A stretch of 64,000 nt of DNA from Marinoscillum sp964351625 (lineage in GTDB: Bacteria; Bacteroidota; Bacteroidia; Cytophagales; Cyclobacteriaceae), in NCBI GenBank assembly GCA_964351625.1, contig CAYGOV010000002.1, forward strand, positions 124,001-188,000, in the 5' to 3' direction. Numbering within the stretch: the first letter of the stretch is position 1; each line of letters opens with the position of its first letter. Below are positions 52,584-61,666 of this stretch, piece after piece. The notes under the pieces are model-generated. The model had not been told where the DNA came from and made no database searches. It saw only the letters and a list, made by a program, of their open reading frames with translations. The position numbers were made by a program, and so were the translations under genes.

Positions 52584-52623
52584 TAGTAAACTTGACCTAA
52601 TAATTAGTACATTTGACCTAAAA
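52582..52623. promoter_or_regulatory. Two tandem 21-bp repeats between tetR and the monooxygenase (putative operator)
   Basis: Repeat units 52582-52602 and 52603-52623 agree at 18 of 21 positions; both have ATTAGTA and TTGACCTAA. The 21-bp period is two helical turns. The second copy contains TACATTTG (52608-52615), a perfect -7 element for the monooxygenase, so a bound repressor would block the promoter. Confidence 0.7.
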
Positions 52624-52634
52624 TACGAATTTTT

Positions 52635-53774
52635 ATGAAAGTAGGTATCATTGGCGGTGGAATTACTGGACTTTCAACGGCACTAGCCTTGCACAAGTTA
52701 GGGATTCAAACGGTGGTTTTTGAACAAGCTAAAGCACTCAATGAAATAGGAGCAGGGATTTGGTTACAGCCAAATGCCATTAAAGTATTGGACTGGTTGG
52801 GTATCAAAGAGCAGGTAGCCAATCAGGGCATGGAAGTGCGCAAAATGGAAATTACCAATTCGCAACTGGAGCCTTTCAAAAAGATTCAGCGTGAAGCAAT
52901 AGAAGATGCTGAAGGCAACCGAATAATTGCCATACACAGAGCCCGGTTGCAAAAAGTCCTGTTTGATGAGGCACAAAAATCTTCTGAAATACACTTGAAT
53001 AAGAAATACGTCGGGCACACTTCACATTCAACAGGTGTAGAAGTAGCATTCGAAGATGGCAAAGAAGAAGTTGACCTATTGCTTGGCGCAGACGGTATCA
53101 ATTCTGAAGTCAGAAGATCAGTAGTTGCAAACTCAACTTTGCGCAATTCTGATCAAATTTGCTGGAGGGGTATTTCAAACATGAATTTGCCAAAGTCGTT
53201 AGCAAATCTTGGTCGGGAGGCTTGGGGAAATCGAATACGATTTGGGTTTTCTCAAATTAGCAGCCACGAAGTGTACTGGTTTGCGGTAGCGACTAAAGAT
53301 CATTTCCAAAATGCTCAACTGATGAGTAAGAAGGAATACCTCCTTGAGCAGTTTAAGGATTTTGCTCCTATAGTTTCTCAAATTATTCAGCACACAGATG
53401 GAGGACAGATACACGAGGCATATATTCATGACTTAAAGAAACTTCCTACTTGGTATAAAGAAAGAGTATGTCTTTTGGGTGATGCTGCCCACGCCACCTC
53501 ACCAAACATGGGACAAGGCGCTTGTCAGGGAATAGAAGATGCCTACTATATAAGTAAGTGCTTATCACAAACTTTGGATTACCCAGAAGCTGCATTTGCC
53601 AGTTTTCAAACAAAGCGTAGAAAAAAGGTGGACTACATTGTCAATACCTCTTGGCAGTTTGGTAAAATGGCGCATAGCAATGTTGGACAGCAATTCATGA
53701 AAATAATCTTTAAGCTTACTCCTGAAAAAGTACTTTTTGATCAAATGGATAAGCTTTACAGCATTGAAAAATAA
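52635..53774 (+). CDS. FAD-dependent aromatic-type monooxygenase
   Basis: A 379-residue class A flavin monooxygenase. The FAD-binding loop GIIGGGITGLSTALALHKLG (residues 4-23), the DG motif LLGADGINSEVR and the GDAAHATSPNMGQGACQG motif that binds the flavin ribityl chain are all present. It uses NAD(P)H and oxygen to hydroxylate a small molecule; relatives include TetX-like and zeaxanthin-epoxidase-like enzymes, and substrate cannot be told. Divergent tetR and the operator-like repeats point to induction by its own substrate. Confidence 0.9.
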   Translation: MKVGIIGGGITGLSTALALHKLGIQTVVFEQAKALNEIGAGIWLQPNAIKVLDWLGIKEQVANQGMEVRKMEITNSQLEPFKKIQREAIEDAEGNRIIAIHRARLQKVLFDEAQKSSEIHLNKKYVGHTSHSTGVEVAFEDGKEEVDLLLGADGINSEVRRSVVANSTLRNSDQICWRGISNMNLPKSLANLGREAWGNRIRFGFSQISSHEVYWFAVATKDHFQNAQLMSKKEYLLEQFKDFAPIVSQIIQHTDGGQIHEAYIHDLKKLPTWYKERVCLLGDAAHATSPNMGQGACQGIEDAYYISKCLSQTLDYPEAAFASFQTKRRKKVDYIVNTSWQFGKMAHSNVGQQFMKIIFKLTPEKVLFDQMDKLYSIEK

Positions 53775-53969
53775 CAGAACGCAGTGTTTAACTTTTCTTG
53801 GTCATAACCACAATTGTTATTTAAGAGTTGCTCATTTCAACAAGCTTAGTGAATCGTATATCATGTTAACCGTTTAGTCTCCAAGTTATAAAGATTGACC
53901 TAACCAAATCTTAAAACAGCCCTCCATCACAATATCCCCAATTCAAAAGAATACCCGATTGCTTTTCAT

Positions 53970-53977
53970 TAATTTTG
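53970..53977 (+). promoter_or_regulatory. -7 element upstream of icmF
   Basis: TAATTTTG fits TAnnTTTG; the ATG of the mutase gene is 47 bp further on. No clear -33 box. Confidence 0.4.
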
Positions 53978-54024
53978 TGCGTACCCATAAACAACATTAA
54001 CACCCCGAAAAAGCAATCAACTAC

Positions 54025-57000
54025 ATGTATCAAGACGCTACTCCTTACAAGCCAAAGAATCACATTCGCATAGTCACAGCAGCTTCCCTTTTTGATGGGC
54101 ACGACGCAGCTATCAATATCATGCGGAGGATCATTCAGTCCACGGGCTGTGAAGTCATTCATTTGGGACACAATCGCGCTGTGCAGGAGATCATCGACTG
54201 TGCCATTCAGGAAGATGCGCAGGCCATCGCCATCACTAGCTATCAAGGAGGACATGTGGAGTACTTCAAGTACATGTTTGATTTGCTCAAAGAAAGAGGG
54301 GCTTCACACATCAAGATTTTTGGAGGAGGTGGAGGTACTATCCTTCCGGAGGAAATAAAGGAACTGCATGCTTACGGAATCACACGTATTTATGCGCCGG
54401 ACGATGGTCGCGAAATGGGCCTTCAGGGAATGATCAATGATCTGGTTTCCAAAAGTGATTTTCCAATGGGTGAACATTTGAATGGAGAAGCAAAAGAGCT
54501 TTCTCCTGCTCATGCCAGCAACATTGCAAGAGTGATTTCTGCTGCGGAGAACTTCCCAGAGGCCAATAAAGGAACTTTGGATTTGGTTCGAACCAAAACA
54601 AAAGGAGCCAAGACCGCTCCAGTTCTTGGAATTACTGGAACAGGGGGCGCAGGAAAATCTTCGCTTGTGGATGAATTGGTGAGAAGATTCTTGGTGGATT
54701 TTGAAGAAACTGGAAAGCGAATCGCAGTGATCTCCGTGGACCCGTCTAAACGAAAAACGGGTGGCGCTTTGCTAGGAGATCGGATTCGCATGAATGCTAT
54801 CTTTTCCGATAGGGTATATATGCGTTCTCTCGCCACACGCCAGTCTAATCTCGCTTTATCAAAATATGTAAAGGACGCGGTAGATATCGTGAAGGCAGCC
54901 GAGTTCGATTTGATCATTTTGGAGACTTCTGGGATCGGTCAGTCTGATACAGAAATCACCGATCACTCCGATGTTTGTCTCTATGTGATGACGCCAGAGT
55001 ACGGAGCAGCCACCCAGTTGGAGAAGATAGACATGCTTGACTTTGCTGATGTCATTGCGCTCAATAAGTTTGACAAAAGAGGAGCGTTAGATGCGCTGAG
55101 AGATGTAAAGAAGCAATACAAGCGCAACCACAATCTTTGGGATGCGAATGATGAGGATTTGCCTGTATATGGCACCATTGCCAGCCAGTTCAACGATCCA
55201 GGCATGAACCAACTCTACAAAGTGGTCATGGATAAACTGGTGGAGCGAACAGGTGCTGAGCTGAATTCCAGCTTTACTTCTACACGTGAAATGTCTGAGA
55301 AGATTTTCATCATTCCGCCGAAGCGGACGCGTTATTTATCTGAGATTTCTGAGGCTGTGCGTGATTACAATCAAAAGGTATTGGATCAGCAGACGCTTGC
55401 GCAAAAGCTCTATGGATTGGAGAAATCCAAAGAGGTTATGCACGATCTTGGTAATAAAGAAGCCATCACGTCAATCCAAGAAGCAACAGCTCAACTTGAA
55501 CTGGATTTAGATCCATACAATAAGAAATTGATTGCCGAGTGGGAAGATAAAAAAGCCAATTATCATGGTGATCATTTCACCTATGAGGTTCGTGGGAAGG
55601 AGATAAAAGTAGAAACAAAGACGCTGACGCTTTCGCAAACCAAAATACCACGCGTGAGCTTGCCTCGCTATGAAGCTTGGGGAGATATTGTCCGTTGGAG
55701 TTTGCAGGAGAACGTGCCAGGCGAGTTTCCATTTACAGCAGGGGTTTTTCCTTTCAAAAGAAAAGGAGAAGATCCTACGCGTATGTTCGCCGGAGAAGGT
55801 GGACCTGAACGAACTAATAAACGCTTTCATTACCTATCGCATGGCCTGCCAGCGGCAAGGCTTTCTACCGCGTTCGATTCGGTGACGCTTTATGGTGAAG
55901 ACCCAGATCATCGACCAGATATTTATGGAAAGATTGGTAACTCTGGTGTAAGTATTTGCTCGCTGGATGATGCCAAGAAACTCTACTCGGGATTTGATCT
56001 GTGTGATCCGACCACTTCGGTTTCCATGACCATAAATGGTCCCGCTGCTACGATTACAGCGTTTTTCATGAATGCGGCGATAGATCAGCAATGTGAAGTA
56101 TACATCAAATCCAATGGATTAGAAAAAGAGGTAGACAAGAAAATCAATGAGCTCTACAAAGCAGCTGGCACCAAGCGCCCAGAGTATCTAGGAAAACTAC
56201 CTGAAGGCCACAGTGGGCTTGGTTTAATGTTGCTCGGTGTGACGGGCGATCAAGTATTACCAAAAGATATTTACGAAGAGATCAAAGCAAAAACTTTAAG
56301 CTCAGTTCGTGGCACAGTTCAGGCGGACATTCTAAAAGAAGATCAGGCGCAGAATACTTGTATTTTCTCTACAGAATATTCGCTCCGACTCATGGGAGAC
56401 GTGCAGCAGTATTTCATCGACAATGCCGTTCGAAATTTCTATTCGGTATCTATCTCTGGCTATCATATCGCTGAGGCTGGTGCCAATCCGATTACTCAGT
56501 TGGCATTTACCTTGGCCAATGGCTTCACTTTCGTGGAATATTATCTCTCACGAGGGATGAATATCAATGACTTTGCACCGAATCTTTCCTTCTTCTTTTC
56601 CAATGGTGTGGATGCGGAATATGCAGTCATAGGGAGGGTCGCGCGGAGGATTTGGGCGAAAGCCATGAAAGTGAAATATGGCGCTGATGAGCGTTCGCAA
56701 AAATTGAAATACCATATTCAAACTTCTGGACGTTCGCTACATGCGCAGGAGATTGATTTCAATGATATCCGTACTACACTTCAGGCTTTGTACGCGATCT
56801 ACGACAATTGTAACTCGCTGCATACCAACGCTTATGATGAAGCCATCACCACACCTACAGAGCATTCCGTGCGACGTGCAATGGCCATCCAGCTGATTAT
56901 CAATAATGAACTTGGTCTAGCCAAAAATGAAAATCCAATGCAAGGTTCTTTCATTACAGAAGAGCTTACTGATCTGGTAGAGGAGGCTGTGATGGAAGAG

Positions 57001-57408
57001 TTTGATCGTATCACAGAGCGAGGCGGAGTTTTGGGAGCTATGGAGAGCATGTATCAGCGCGGCAAAATACAGGAAGAAAGCCTCATCTACGAGACTAAGA
57101 AACACAATGGCGAAATGCCAATCATTGGAGTGAATACATTCCTTTCATCTACAGGCTCACCTACTGTTACGCCTTCAGAAGTAATCAGAGCCACTGAGGA
57201 GGAAAAGCAAGCACAGATCCAGAATCTGAATATCCTTCAAACAAGAGGGCAGGAGCATTCAGAAAAATACCTTTCCGAGCTTCAAGAAATAGCCCTTAAC
57301 AATGGGAACACTTTTGCGCAGCTGATGGAAACGGTGAAGCACTGTTCGCTTGGTCAGATCACCCACGCGATGTTTGAAGTAGGGGGGCAGTATAGAAGGA
57401 ATATGTAG
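54025..57408 (+). CDS. icmF: Fused isobutyryl-CoA mutase IcmF (B12-binding, GTPase chaperone and mutase)
   Basis: A 1127-residue adenosylcobalamin enzyme with three parts: B12-binding domain (about 10-140, DGHDAA with cobalt-ligand H26), MeaI-type GTPase chaperone (about 195-420, GTGGAGKSS P-loop and ALNKFDKRG), and the mutase TIM barrel (about 540-1110). It interconverts isobutyryl-CoA and n-butyryl-CoA. The positions that are Tyr and Arg in methylmalonyl-CoA mutase are F575 (AGVFPF) and Q776 (DQAQNTCIF) here, as in isobutyryl-CoA mutases. It could link valine-derived acyl-CoA, supplied by the branched-chain E1 seen earlier, to central metabolism. Confidence 0.93.
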   Translation: MYQDATPYKPKNHIRIVTAASLFDGHDAAINIMRRIIQSTGCEVIHLGHNRAVQEIIDCAIQEDAQAIAITSYQGGHVEYFKYMFDLLKERGASHIKIFGGGGGTILPEEIKELHAYGITRIYAPDDGREMGLQGMINDLVSKSDFPMGEHLNGEAKELSPAHASNIARVISAAENFPEANKGTLDLVRTKTKGAKTAPVLGITGTGGAGKSSLVDELVRRFLVDFEETGKRIAVISVDPSKRKTGGALLGDRIRMNAIFSDRVYMRSLATRQSNLALSKYVKDAVDIVKAAEFDLIILETSGIGQSDTEITDHSDVCLYVMTPEYGAATQLEKIDMLDFADVIALNKFDKRGALDALRDVKKQYKRNHNLWDANDEDLPVYGTIASQFNDPGMNQLYKVVMDKLVERTGAELNSSFTSTREMSEKIFIIPPKRTRYLSEISEAVRDYNQKVLDQQTLAQKLYGLEKSKEVMHDLGNKEAITSIQEATAQLELDLDPYNKKLIAEWEDKKANYHGDHFTYEVRGKEIKVETKTLTLSQTKIPRVSLPRYEAWGDIVRWSLQENVPGEFPFTAGVFPFKRKGEDPTRMFAGEGGPERTNKRFHYLSHGLPAARLSTAFDSVTLYGEDPDHRPDIYGKIGNSGVSICSLDDAKKLYSGFDLCDPTTSVSMTINGPAATITAFFMNAAIDQQCEVYIKSNGLEKEVDKKINELYKAAGTKRPEYLGKLPEGHSGLGLMLLGVTGDQVLPKDIYEEIKAKTLSSVRGTVQADILKEDQAQNTCIFSTEYSLRLMGDVQQYFIDNAVRNFYSVSISGYHIAEAGANPITQLAFTLANGFTFVEYYLSRGMNINDFAPNLSFFFSNGVDAEYAVIGRVARRIWAKAMKVKYGADERSQKLKYHIQTSGRSLHAQEIDFNDIRTTLQALYAIYDNCNSLHTNAYDEAITTPTEHSVRRAMAIQLIINNELGLAKNENPMQGSFITEELTDLVEEAVMEEFDRITERGGVLGAMESMYQRGKIQEESLIYETKKHNGEMPIIGVNTFLSSTGSPTVTPSEVIRATEEEKQAQIQNLNILQTRGQEHSEKYLSELQEIALNNGNTFAQLMETVKHCSLGQITHAMFEVGGQYRRNM

Positions 57409-57415
57409 TTTTTAA

Positions 57416-57479
57416 GTGGAAAATTGAAAGTGGAGAATTGAGAATGCTCTGTTTGGCGGTAAGCGTTTGGCGTAAAGCG
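57416..57479. repeat. Two consecutive pairs of tandem 14-mers in the intergenic region
   Basis: Pair A: GTGGAAAATTGAAA (57416-57429) and GTGGAGAATTGAGA (57430-57443). Pair B: TTTGGCGGTAAGCG (57452-57465) and TTTGGCGTAAAGCG (57466-57479). Each pair differs at two positions. They sit in a 212-bp gap without a gene. They resemble short intergenic repeats I recall from other Bacteroidota genomes. Confidence 0.65.
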
Positions 57480-57620
57480 CTGAGCGAATCATTAGTTGGC
57501 TAATTGGGATTCTCTTCCCATGACCATAATAGTAATTTGTTTGGGACCCGTTTTAAAGTTGCATATTCTAAACTGGCATCATCCTTGTTTAACCTCATGC
57601 ATAACCAAATAGGTACGGTC

Positions 57621-58289
57621 ATGAAACGAGCAATTTTACTTTCGATGATGAGTGTCATCCTTTTAGCTTCTAAAAGTGATGCACAACATTTTAGCTTTGT
57701 TACTTCTTCGGGACACCAGCATAATTGGGGGATCCCGCAAGCTGTCTATCAAACGATAGATTATGATTTTCACGGATACAAGTGGGTACATGCTAGCCAA
57801 GTACTGCGACATGGATATACACTATATGATGTCACTTTGGTCCGTGGCAATACTTTCGTACAGTTGGAAATGGGGCACCATGGTGAGATTTTCAGCCAAA
57901 GCTATACCCGTTCATTTCCTTTTAATAATCATGTTTGTGGTCATCAGTGTGGATTTCACGACAACTTCTATACAAACAACGTGGTGATCTGCGGAAGGCC
58001 AGTGCTAATTCAGCACAGAAAGAAATATGTGAGACCTACATCAGTAGTATACGTCCAGTCCAACAAGCATTATGGACATAGCAACCAGTCAAATGGGCAC
58101 GGCAAACATTTTGGTAATGGAAATTCATCTAACTATGGTAAAAATGATGACCATGACCAGAGAGGTCAAAACTCAAGGGTAACAGTAGAAAGCAATAGAT
58201 CCAGGACTGGAACTACGACTGGTGGTAGAAATCGTGTTGCAGAATCAACCGAACCTACTTACAGAAGCAGACCAAACTCTCCGAATTAA
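57621..58289 (+). CDS. Hypothetical His-rich secreted protein (222 aa)
   Basis: A secreted protein; I start at ATG 57621, which gives signal MKRAILLSMMSVILLASKSDAQ; the frame runs upstream to 57504 but without a signal. The mature part has many His and Cys-His clusters such as NHVCGHQCGFH and SGHQHNWG, then a low-complexity Asn/Gly/Ser/His tail (about 150-222). Metal binding is plausible, but no known family is recognised. A terminator follows 19 bp on. Confidence 0.72.
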   Translation: MKRAILLSMMSVILLASKSDAQHFSFVTSSGHQHNWGIPQAVYQTIDYDFHGYKWVHASQVLRHGYTLYDVTLVRGNTFVQLEMGHHGEIFSQSYTRSFPFNNHVCGHQCGFHDNFYTNNVVICGRPVLIQHRKKYVRPTSVVYVQSNKHYGHSNQSNGHGKHFGNGNSSNYGKNDDHDQRGQNSRVTVESNRSRTGTTTGGRNRVAESTEPTYRSRPNSPN

Positions 58290-58307
58290 AAAAAATAAAA
58301 GATTGAG

Positions 58308-58339
58308 AAAGCCAGTGCTGCAAAGAGCTGGCTTTTTTA
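58308..58339. terminator. Bidirectional terminator between convergent genes
   Basis: AAAGCCAG (58308-58315) pairs with CTGGCTTT (58328-58335), with T residues on the right and A residues on the left. It overlaps the end of the acyltransferase gene at 58337. Confidence 0.85.
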
Positions 58340-59203
58340 TTGCACTGGCTTAAGCTTCCAGCGTTTATGTGTCCATAGCCAATACGCGGGATTTTCGATG
58401 ATCTGTTTCTCCAATCTTTCAGTATGTGCTTTCGTTATTTCGCCTTCCTTGTTAGACTTTGGGTTCTCCACAAGTAATTCCAAAGTCAACTCATAATGCC
58501 CTCGCTTCACCAGTCTAGATGCACCATAGATTACAGGATAGTCATAATCTTTTGCATACTTTTCTGCCCCGAAGTGCACCGCTGTAGCTTGTTCTAAAAA
58601 CGTCATCCAATACACTTTTTGATCTTTTCGAGGACATTGATCGATTGCGAAAGTTGTCAATGTCAAATCTGTTTTTTTAGCATCAAGTGTTGCTTTGATT
58701 CGACGCTTTGGTACTAATGATAAACCAAACCGAGAACGGGATGCATTAAAAACCCGCTCCATGAATGGATTGGTAAGAGGCGTATAGATTCCTAAAAGTT
58801 GATGTGGAATTTGAGGATCAGTAGCCACTGCAAAAAGCTCCCAATTGGTATAGTGACCACCCACAAGAATTGCGCTTTGTTTCGATTCCGCTAGTGGTAG
58901 TAATATTTCTGCGTTGACAACTTTAAAACGTTGCAAAGCTTCGGATTTCCTCATGCTAAAAAGCCGAACGCTTTCCATAATCACATCATAGAAGTAGCGA
59001 TAGAACTGTTTCTCAATCATGGCTCGTTCTTCAGCTGTTTTTGATGGAAAAGCTTTGAGTAGATTCGATTGGACTACACTTTTCCGATATGACCAACCTA
59101 AAAATGAAAAGCTATAAAGTACATCAGACAATACATATAGTATGGAAAGTGGGAGCCATGAAAGTGGCTTTATGACACCATAGAATAGTAGCCGCGAGAT
59201 CAT
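58337..59203 (-). CDS. LpxL/HtrB-like lysophospholipid acyltransferase
   Basis: A 288-residue inner-membrane acyltransferase of the LpxL group that adds a secondary acyl chain to lipid A or a related lipid. The HX4E motif is GGHYTNWE; IYTPLTNPFMERVF and the C-terminal NPAYWLWTHKRWK are typical. One N-terminal membrane helix anchors it. Many Bacteroidota carry one or two of these genes, and the precise acceptor here is not known. Monocistronic as far as seen. Confidence 0.9.
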   Translation of the reverse strand: MISRLLFYGVIKPLSWLPLSILYVLSDVLYSFSFLGWSYRKSVVQSNLLKAFPSKTAEERAMIEKQFYRYFYDVIMESVRLFSMRKSEALQRFKVVNAEILLPLAESKQSAILVGGHYTNWELFAVATDPQIPHQLLGIYTPLTNPFMERVFNASRSRFGLSLVPKRRIKATLDAKKTDLTLTTFAIDQCPRKDQKVYWMTFLEQATAVHFGAEKYAKDYDYPVIYGASRLVKRGHYELTLELLVENPKSNKEGEITKAHTERLEKQIIENPAYWLWTHKRWKLKPVQ

Positions 59204-59504
59204 TTACCAAAGAAACAAATGAAGGAGTTAACTGACTTTACAATTTCGTATTTAAATCGAACTACACTTCAGTGCGAAAGGTAATTGTCAGTCTCTTATA
59301 ATATCACATCTGTAAGAATATACACCTCAAATTCATATTAAAGAGAACTGAGATATTGGTTTAGAATTGAAGATTTATGCTAATAAAAAGTGCTGCAAAT
59401 CAATTAGTTATATCTTGTGTAAAGTTTATTTTTGTCAGAGAGGAATTTTTTTCAACTTCTTTAAAACTTTGACGTATTACTCTCATCTTAATTTAAAATT
59501 TAAC
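59204..59504. other. 301-bp intergenic region with a possible promoter for the coiled-coil lipoprotein
   Basis: An AT-rich gap between divergent genes. The only pattern I recognise is TATTTTTG at 59427-59434, a -7 element on the plus strand about 70 bp before the lipoprotein start. An open frame from 59367 runs into that gene, but the signal peptide begins only at ATG 59505, so I treat it as leader. Confidence 0.4.
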
Positions 59505-60374
59505 ATGAAAAAAGCATCTTTAGCCTTAGCGCTAATTGTATTATTAGTTGGTTGCAATACCAAGGTCAAAAAAGAAAATGAGGCTCTTAAAGCCGAGACA
59601 GCCTTGCTCAAGCAAGAGAACGATTCGTTCAGGAATCAGAATATGAATCTTAGTAGTTCACTAGAAACTTACAAGAAGACCTTGCAAGAAATTGATGACA
59701 ACCTAATAGCTATTGATAAGAACGCTACCATGGTTGGTAAAATTAATATGGATGGTGGCTCTGAAGAAGATATGAAAGAAGACATCTTATCTCGTATCGA
59801 GTCTATCAAAGCTTTGTTGGATAACTCGAAGTTGAAAATCTTGGCTTTGGATCGTAATCTCAAAGAACTAAGAGCAAAATATGGTGAGCAAAGTGAGGAA
59901 GTATTGAAACTCAATTTAGAGATCAAGGCTCAAACACAAGCTTTGATGGATAAGGAGACCGATTTCATAATCATGCAAAGTGAAATGCAAGAAGACCTAG
60001 ATAAAGTGCAAATGGCTTACGATCAACAAGTCGCTTTATCAAAAGAACTTGGTGCGATTCTAAACCGTGCTTACTACTTCGCTGGTACTTCTAAAGAGCT
60101 CAAAGACAAAGAAGTGGTGGATATAGAAGGTGGATTCATCGGTCTTGGTAGAGTGAAAGTACTTAATGCAAATAGCAAAGATGGTCTGTTTACACAGGTT
60201 AAAAAGGATATGACTGACACGCTTACTTTTACCACCAAAGGTGCCGAATTAGTTACAGAACACCCTTCAGACTCTTACACACTCGTAGAAGAAAAAGATC
60301 AAGTTCTATTGATCATCAAAGACAAAACCACATTCTGGAAGAGTACGAATTATCTCGTGGTAAAAACTAAATAA
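59505..60374 (+). CDS. Coiled-coil lipoprotein (289 aa)
   Basis: A lipoprotein with lipobox LLVGC (Cys17) followed directly by a heptad-rich coiled coil (about 22-60, KKENEALKAETALLKQEND) and a second helical stretch (about 125-200). The last 90 residues form a small globular domain with strands (DKEVVDIEGGFIGLGRVKVL). A long helical arm on a membrane-anchored protein suggests a periplasmic scaffold, similar in build to several Bacteroidota proteins of unknown function. Start chosen at the lipobox signal peptide. A terminator follows. Confidence 0.78.
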   Translation: MKKASLALALIVLLVGCNTKVKKENEALKAETALLKQENDSFRNQNMNLSSSLETYKKTLQEIDDNLIAIDKNATMVGKINMDGGSEEDMKEDILSRIESIKALLDNSKLKILALDRNLKELRAKYGEQSEEVLKLNLEIKAQTQALMDKETDFIIMQSEMQEDLDKVQMAYDQQVALSKELGAILNRAYYFAGTSKELKDKEVVDIEGGFIGLGRVKVLNANSKDGLFTQVKKDMTDTLTFTTKGAELVTEHPSDSYTLVEEKDQVLLIIKDKTTFWKSTNYLVVKTK

Positions 60375-60392
60375 TTCATAATTGAACTAAAT

Positions 60393-60424
60393 AAAAAAGG
60401 CAGCCAACTGACTGCCTTTTTTTG
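60393..60424. terminator. Bidirectional terminator between lipoprotein and DAHP synthase genes
   Basis: AAAGGCAG (60396-60403) pairs with CTGCCTTT (60412-60419) with an 8-nt loop; A and T runs flank it, and both convergent genes end within 20 bp. Confidence 0.9.
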
Positions 60425-60426
60425 TT

Positions 60427-61485
60427 TTATGCGGGTACTGTTACACCCTTTTTGTAATGTTGATTGATCTCCCAGATTTGGTGGATATCTACAATTAACT
60501 TTTTCAATACATCTGGAGTGATTGACTGTTTTGGATCATCACCAATTCCTTTTTTTGGCTGGCAATGCGTCTCTACGATCACACCATCTGCTCCGTAAGC
60601 CATAGCTGCCATGGCTGCTGAAGGCACATATTTTGCTCTACCTACAGAGTGAGATGGATCTACGATCACCGGCACCCAAGTTTTTTCCTTAAGGAGTGGT
60701 GTGATACATTCATCCGGATAGTTTCGGTAGCCATCCATAGTAGGAGAGGTCCCTCTTGGGCAAAGCATCACATCGGGATTGCCACCAGCCGCGATGTATT
60801 CGCCAGCCGCTATGAATTCATTGATGGGACCCATACCCATGGATCTCTTAAGTAAGACAGCTATCTGTTTATCTGCAGTTGCCTGGCCTACCTGCTTTAG
60901 CAAAGAGTAGTTTAGCGCATTTCTAGCTCCTATTTGTAGAATATCTACACCAGCTTCCACAGCAATCCTCAATTGATGCTCATCCATCACTTCCGTATCT
61001 ACCGGCAGACCAGTTTGTTCTTTTGCTTCAATTAATATTTTCATGGATTTGTCATCGCCCTGAAATGCATAAGGCATGGTTCTTGGCTTCCACACACCAC
61101 CACGTATGGCGCTCGCTCCAGCTTCTTTTACAGCGTGAGCTGTTTCGATGAATAAGTTTGGATTTTTTGGATCTATCGTACATTGACCAGCTATGATAAA
61201 GGGTTTTTCACCCAGAATAGTATTGCCGATCTTTATGCGGTGATTGGATAATTCTGACTTTATATCCATCAATTTGAATGGAGAATCTACCGCATCGAAT
61301 CTGTCAATGTAGTCCAACCCAAGAATTCTATTGACCAATATGGTCTCTCGTTCTTCGCCCAATACGGCATAAATCGTACGATGGTGCCCTTCAATTGGCT
61401 GAAGGCGACATCCATATTCTTCTACGATCGAAATGACCTCTTCAAGCTGTTCGTTTGTTAACTTTGGTTCCTTAGGAATAATCAT
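60427..61485 (-). CDS. DAHP synthase-like enzyme (type I beta, with N-terminal regulatory domain)
   Basis: A 352-residue protein: a ferredoxin-like N-terminal domain (about 1-75) as in the feedback-controlled Thermotoga-type enzymes, and a DAHP/KDO8P synthase barrel. DAHP synthase condenses phosphoenolpyruvate and erythrose 4-phosphate in the first shikimate step. Motifs are KPRTMPYAFQG, EVMDEHQL, IGARNALNYSLLK and DPSHSVGRAKY. Several differ from the common versions: GQCTID for GPCSVE and CPRGTSPTMDGYRNYPDE in place of CERGIRTFE. It may be a true but divergent enzyme or a paralogue with another sugar substrate. Confidence 0.82.
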   Translation of the reverse strand: MIIPKEPKLTNEQLEEVISIVEEYGCRLQPIEGHHRTIYAVLGEERETILVNRILGLDYIDRFDAVDSPFKLMDIKSELSNHRIKIGNTILGEKPFIIAGQCTIDPKNPNLFIETAHAVKEAGASAIRGGVWKPRTMPYAFQGDDKSMKILIEAKEQTGLPVDTEVMDEHQLRIAVEAGVDILQIGARNALNYSLLKQVGQATADKQIAVLLKRSMGMGPINEFIAAGEYIAAGGNPDVMLCPRGTSPTMDGYRNYPDECITPLLKEKTWVPVIVDPSHSVGRAKYVPSAAMAAMAYGADGVIVETHCQPKKGIGDDPKQSITPDVLKKLIVDIHQIWEINQHYKKGVTVPA

Positions 61486-61513
61486 AATCCTGTCTTATTA
61501 CTGAATGAGTCGG

Positions 61514-61543
61514 CAAAAGTAAGTGACTCAATACATAAGCCAA
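61514..61543 (-). promoter_or_regulatory. Promoter of the DAHP synthase-like gene
   Basis: On the minus strand TTG (61543-61541), a 19-bp spacer and TACTTTTG (61521-61514) fit the Bacteroidota consensus; the start codon is 29 bp downstream. Confidence 0.7.
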
Positions 61544-61666
61544 GTGTATTTAACTAAATGTTCCTAAATAGTTTAAAAATTTAGTGTTAAAACGAATTTT
61601 GAGTAACGAAATATCGGTAAACCTAAATTCCACCAAAGAAAATATCAATTATAAAGTAGCAGTTCT

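Noticed and set aside
59367..59504. N-terminal extension of the coiled-coil lipoprotein
   Set aside because: It would bury the lipoprotein signal sequence, which begins at ATG 59505.
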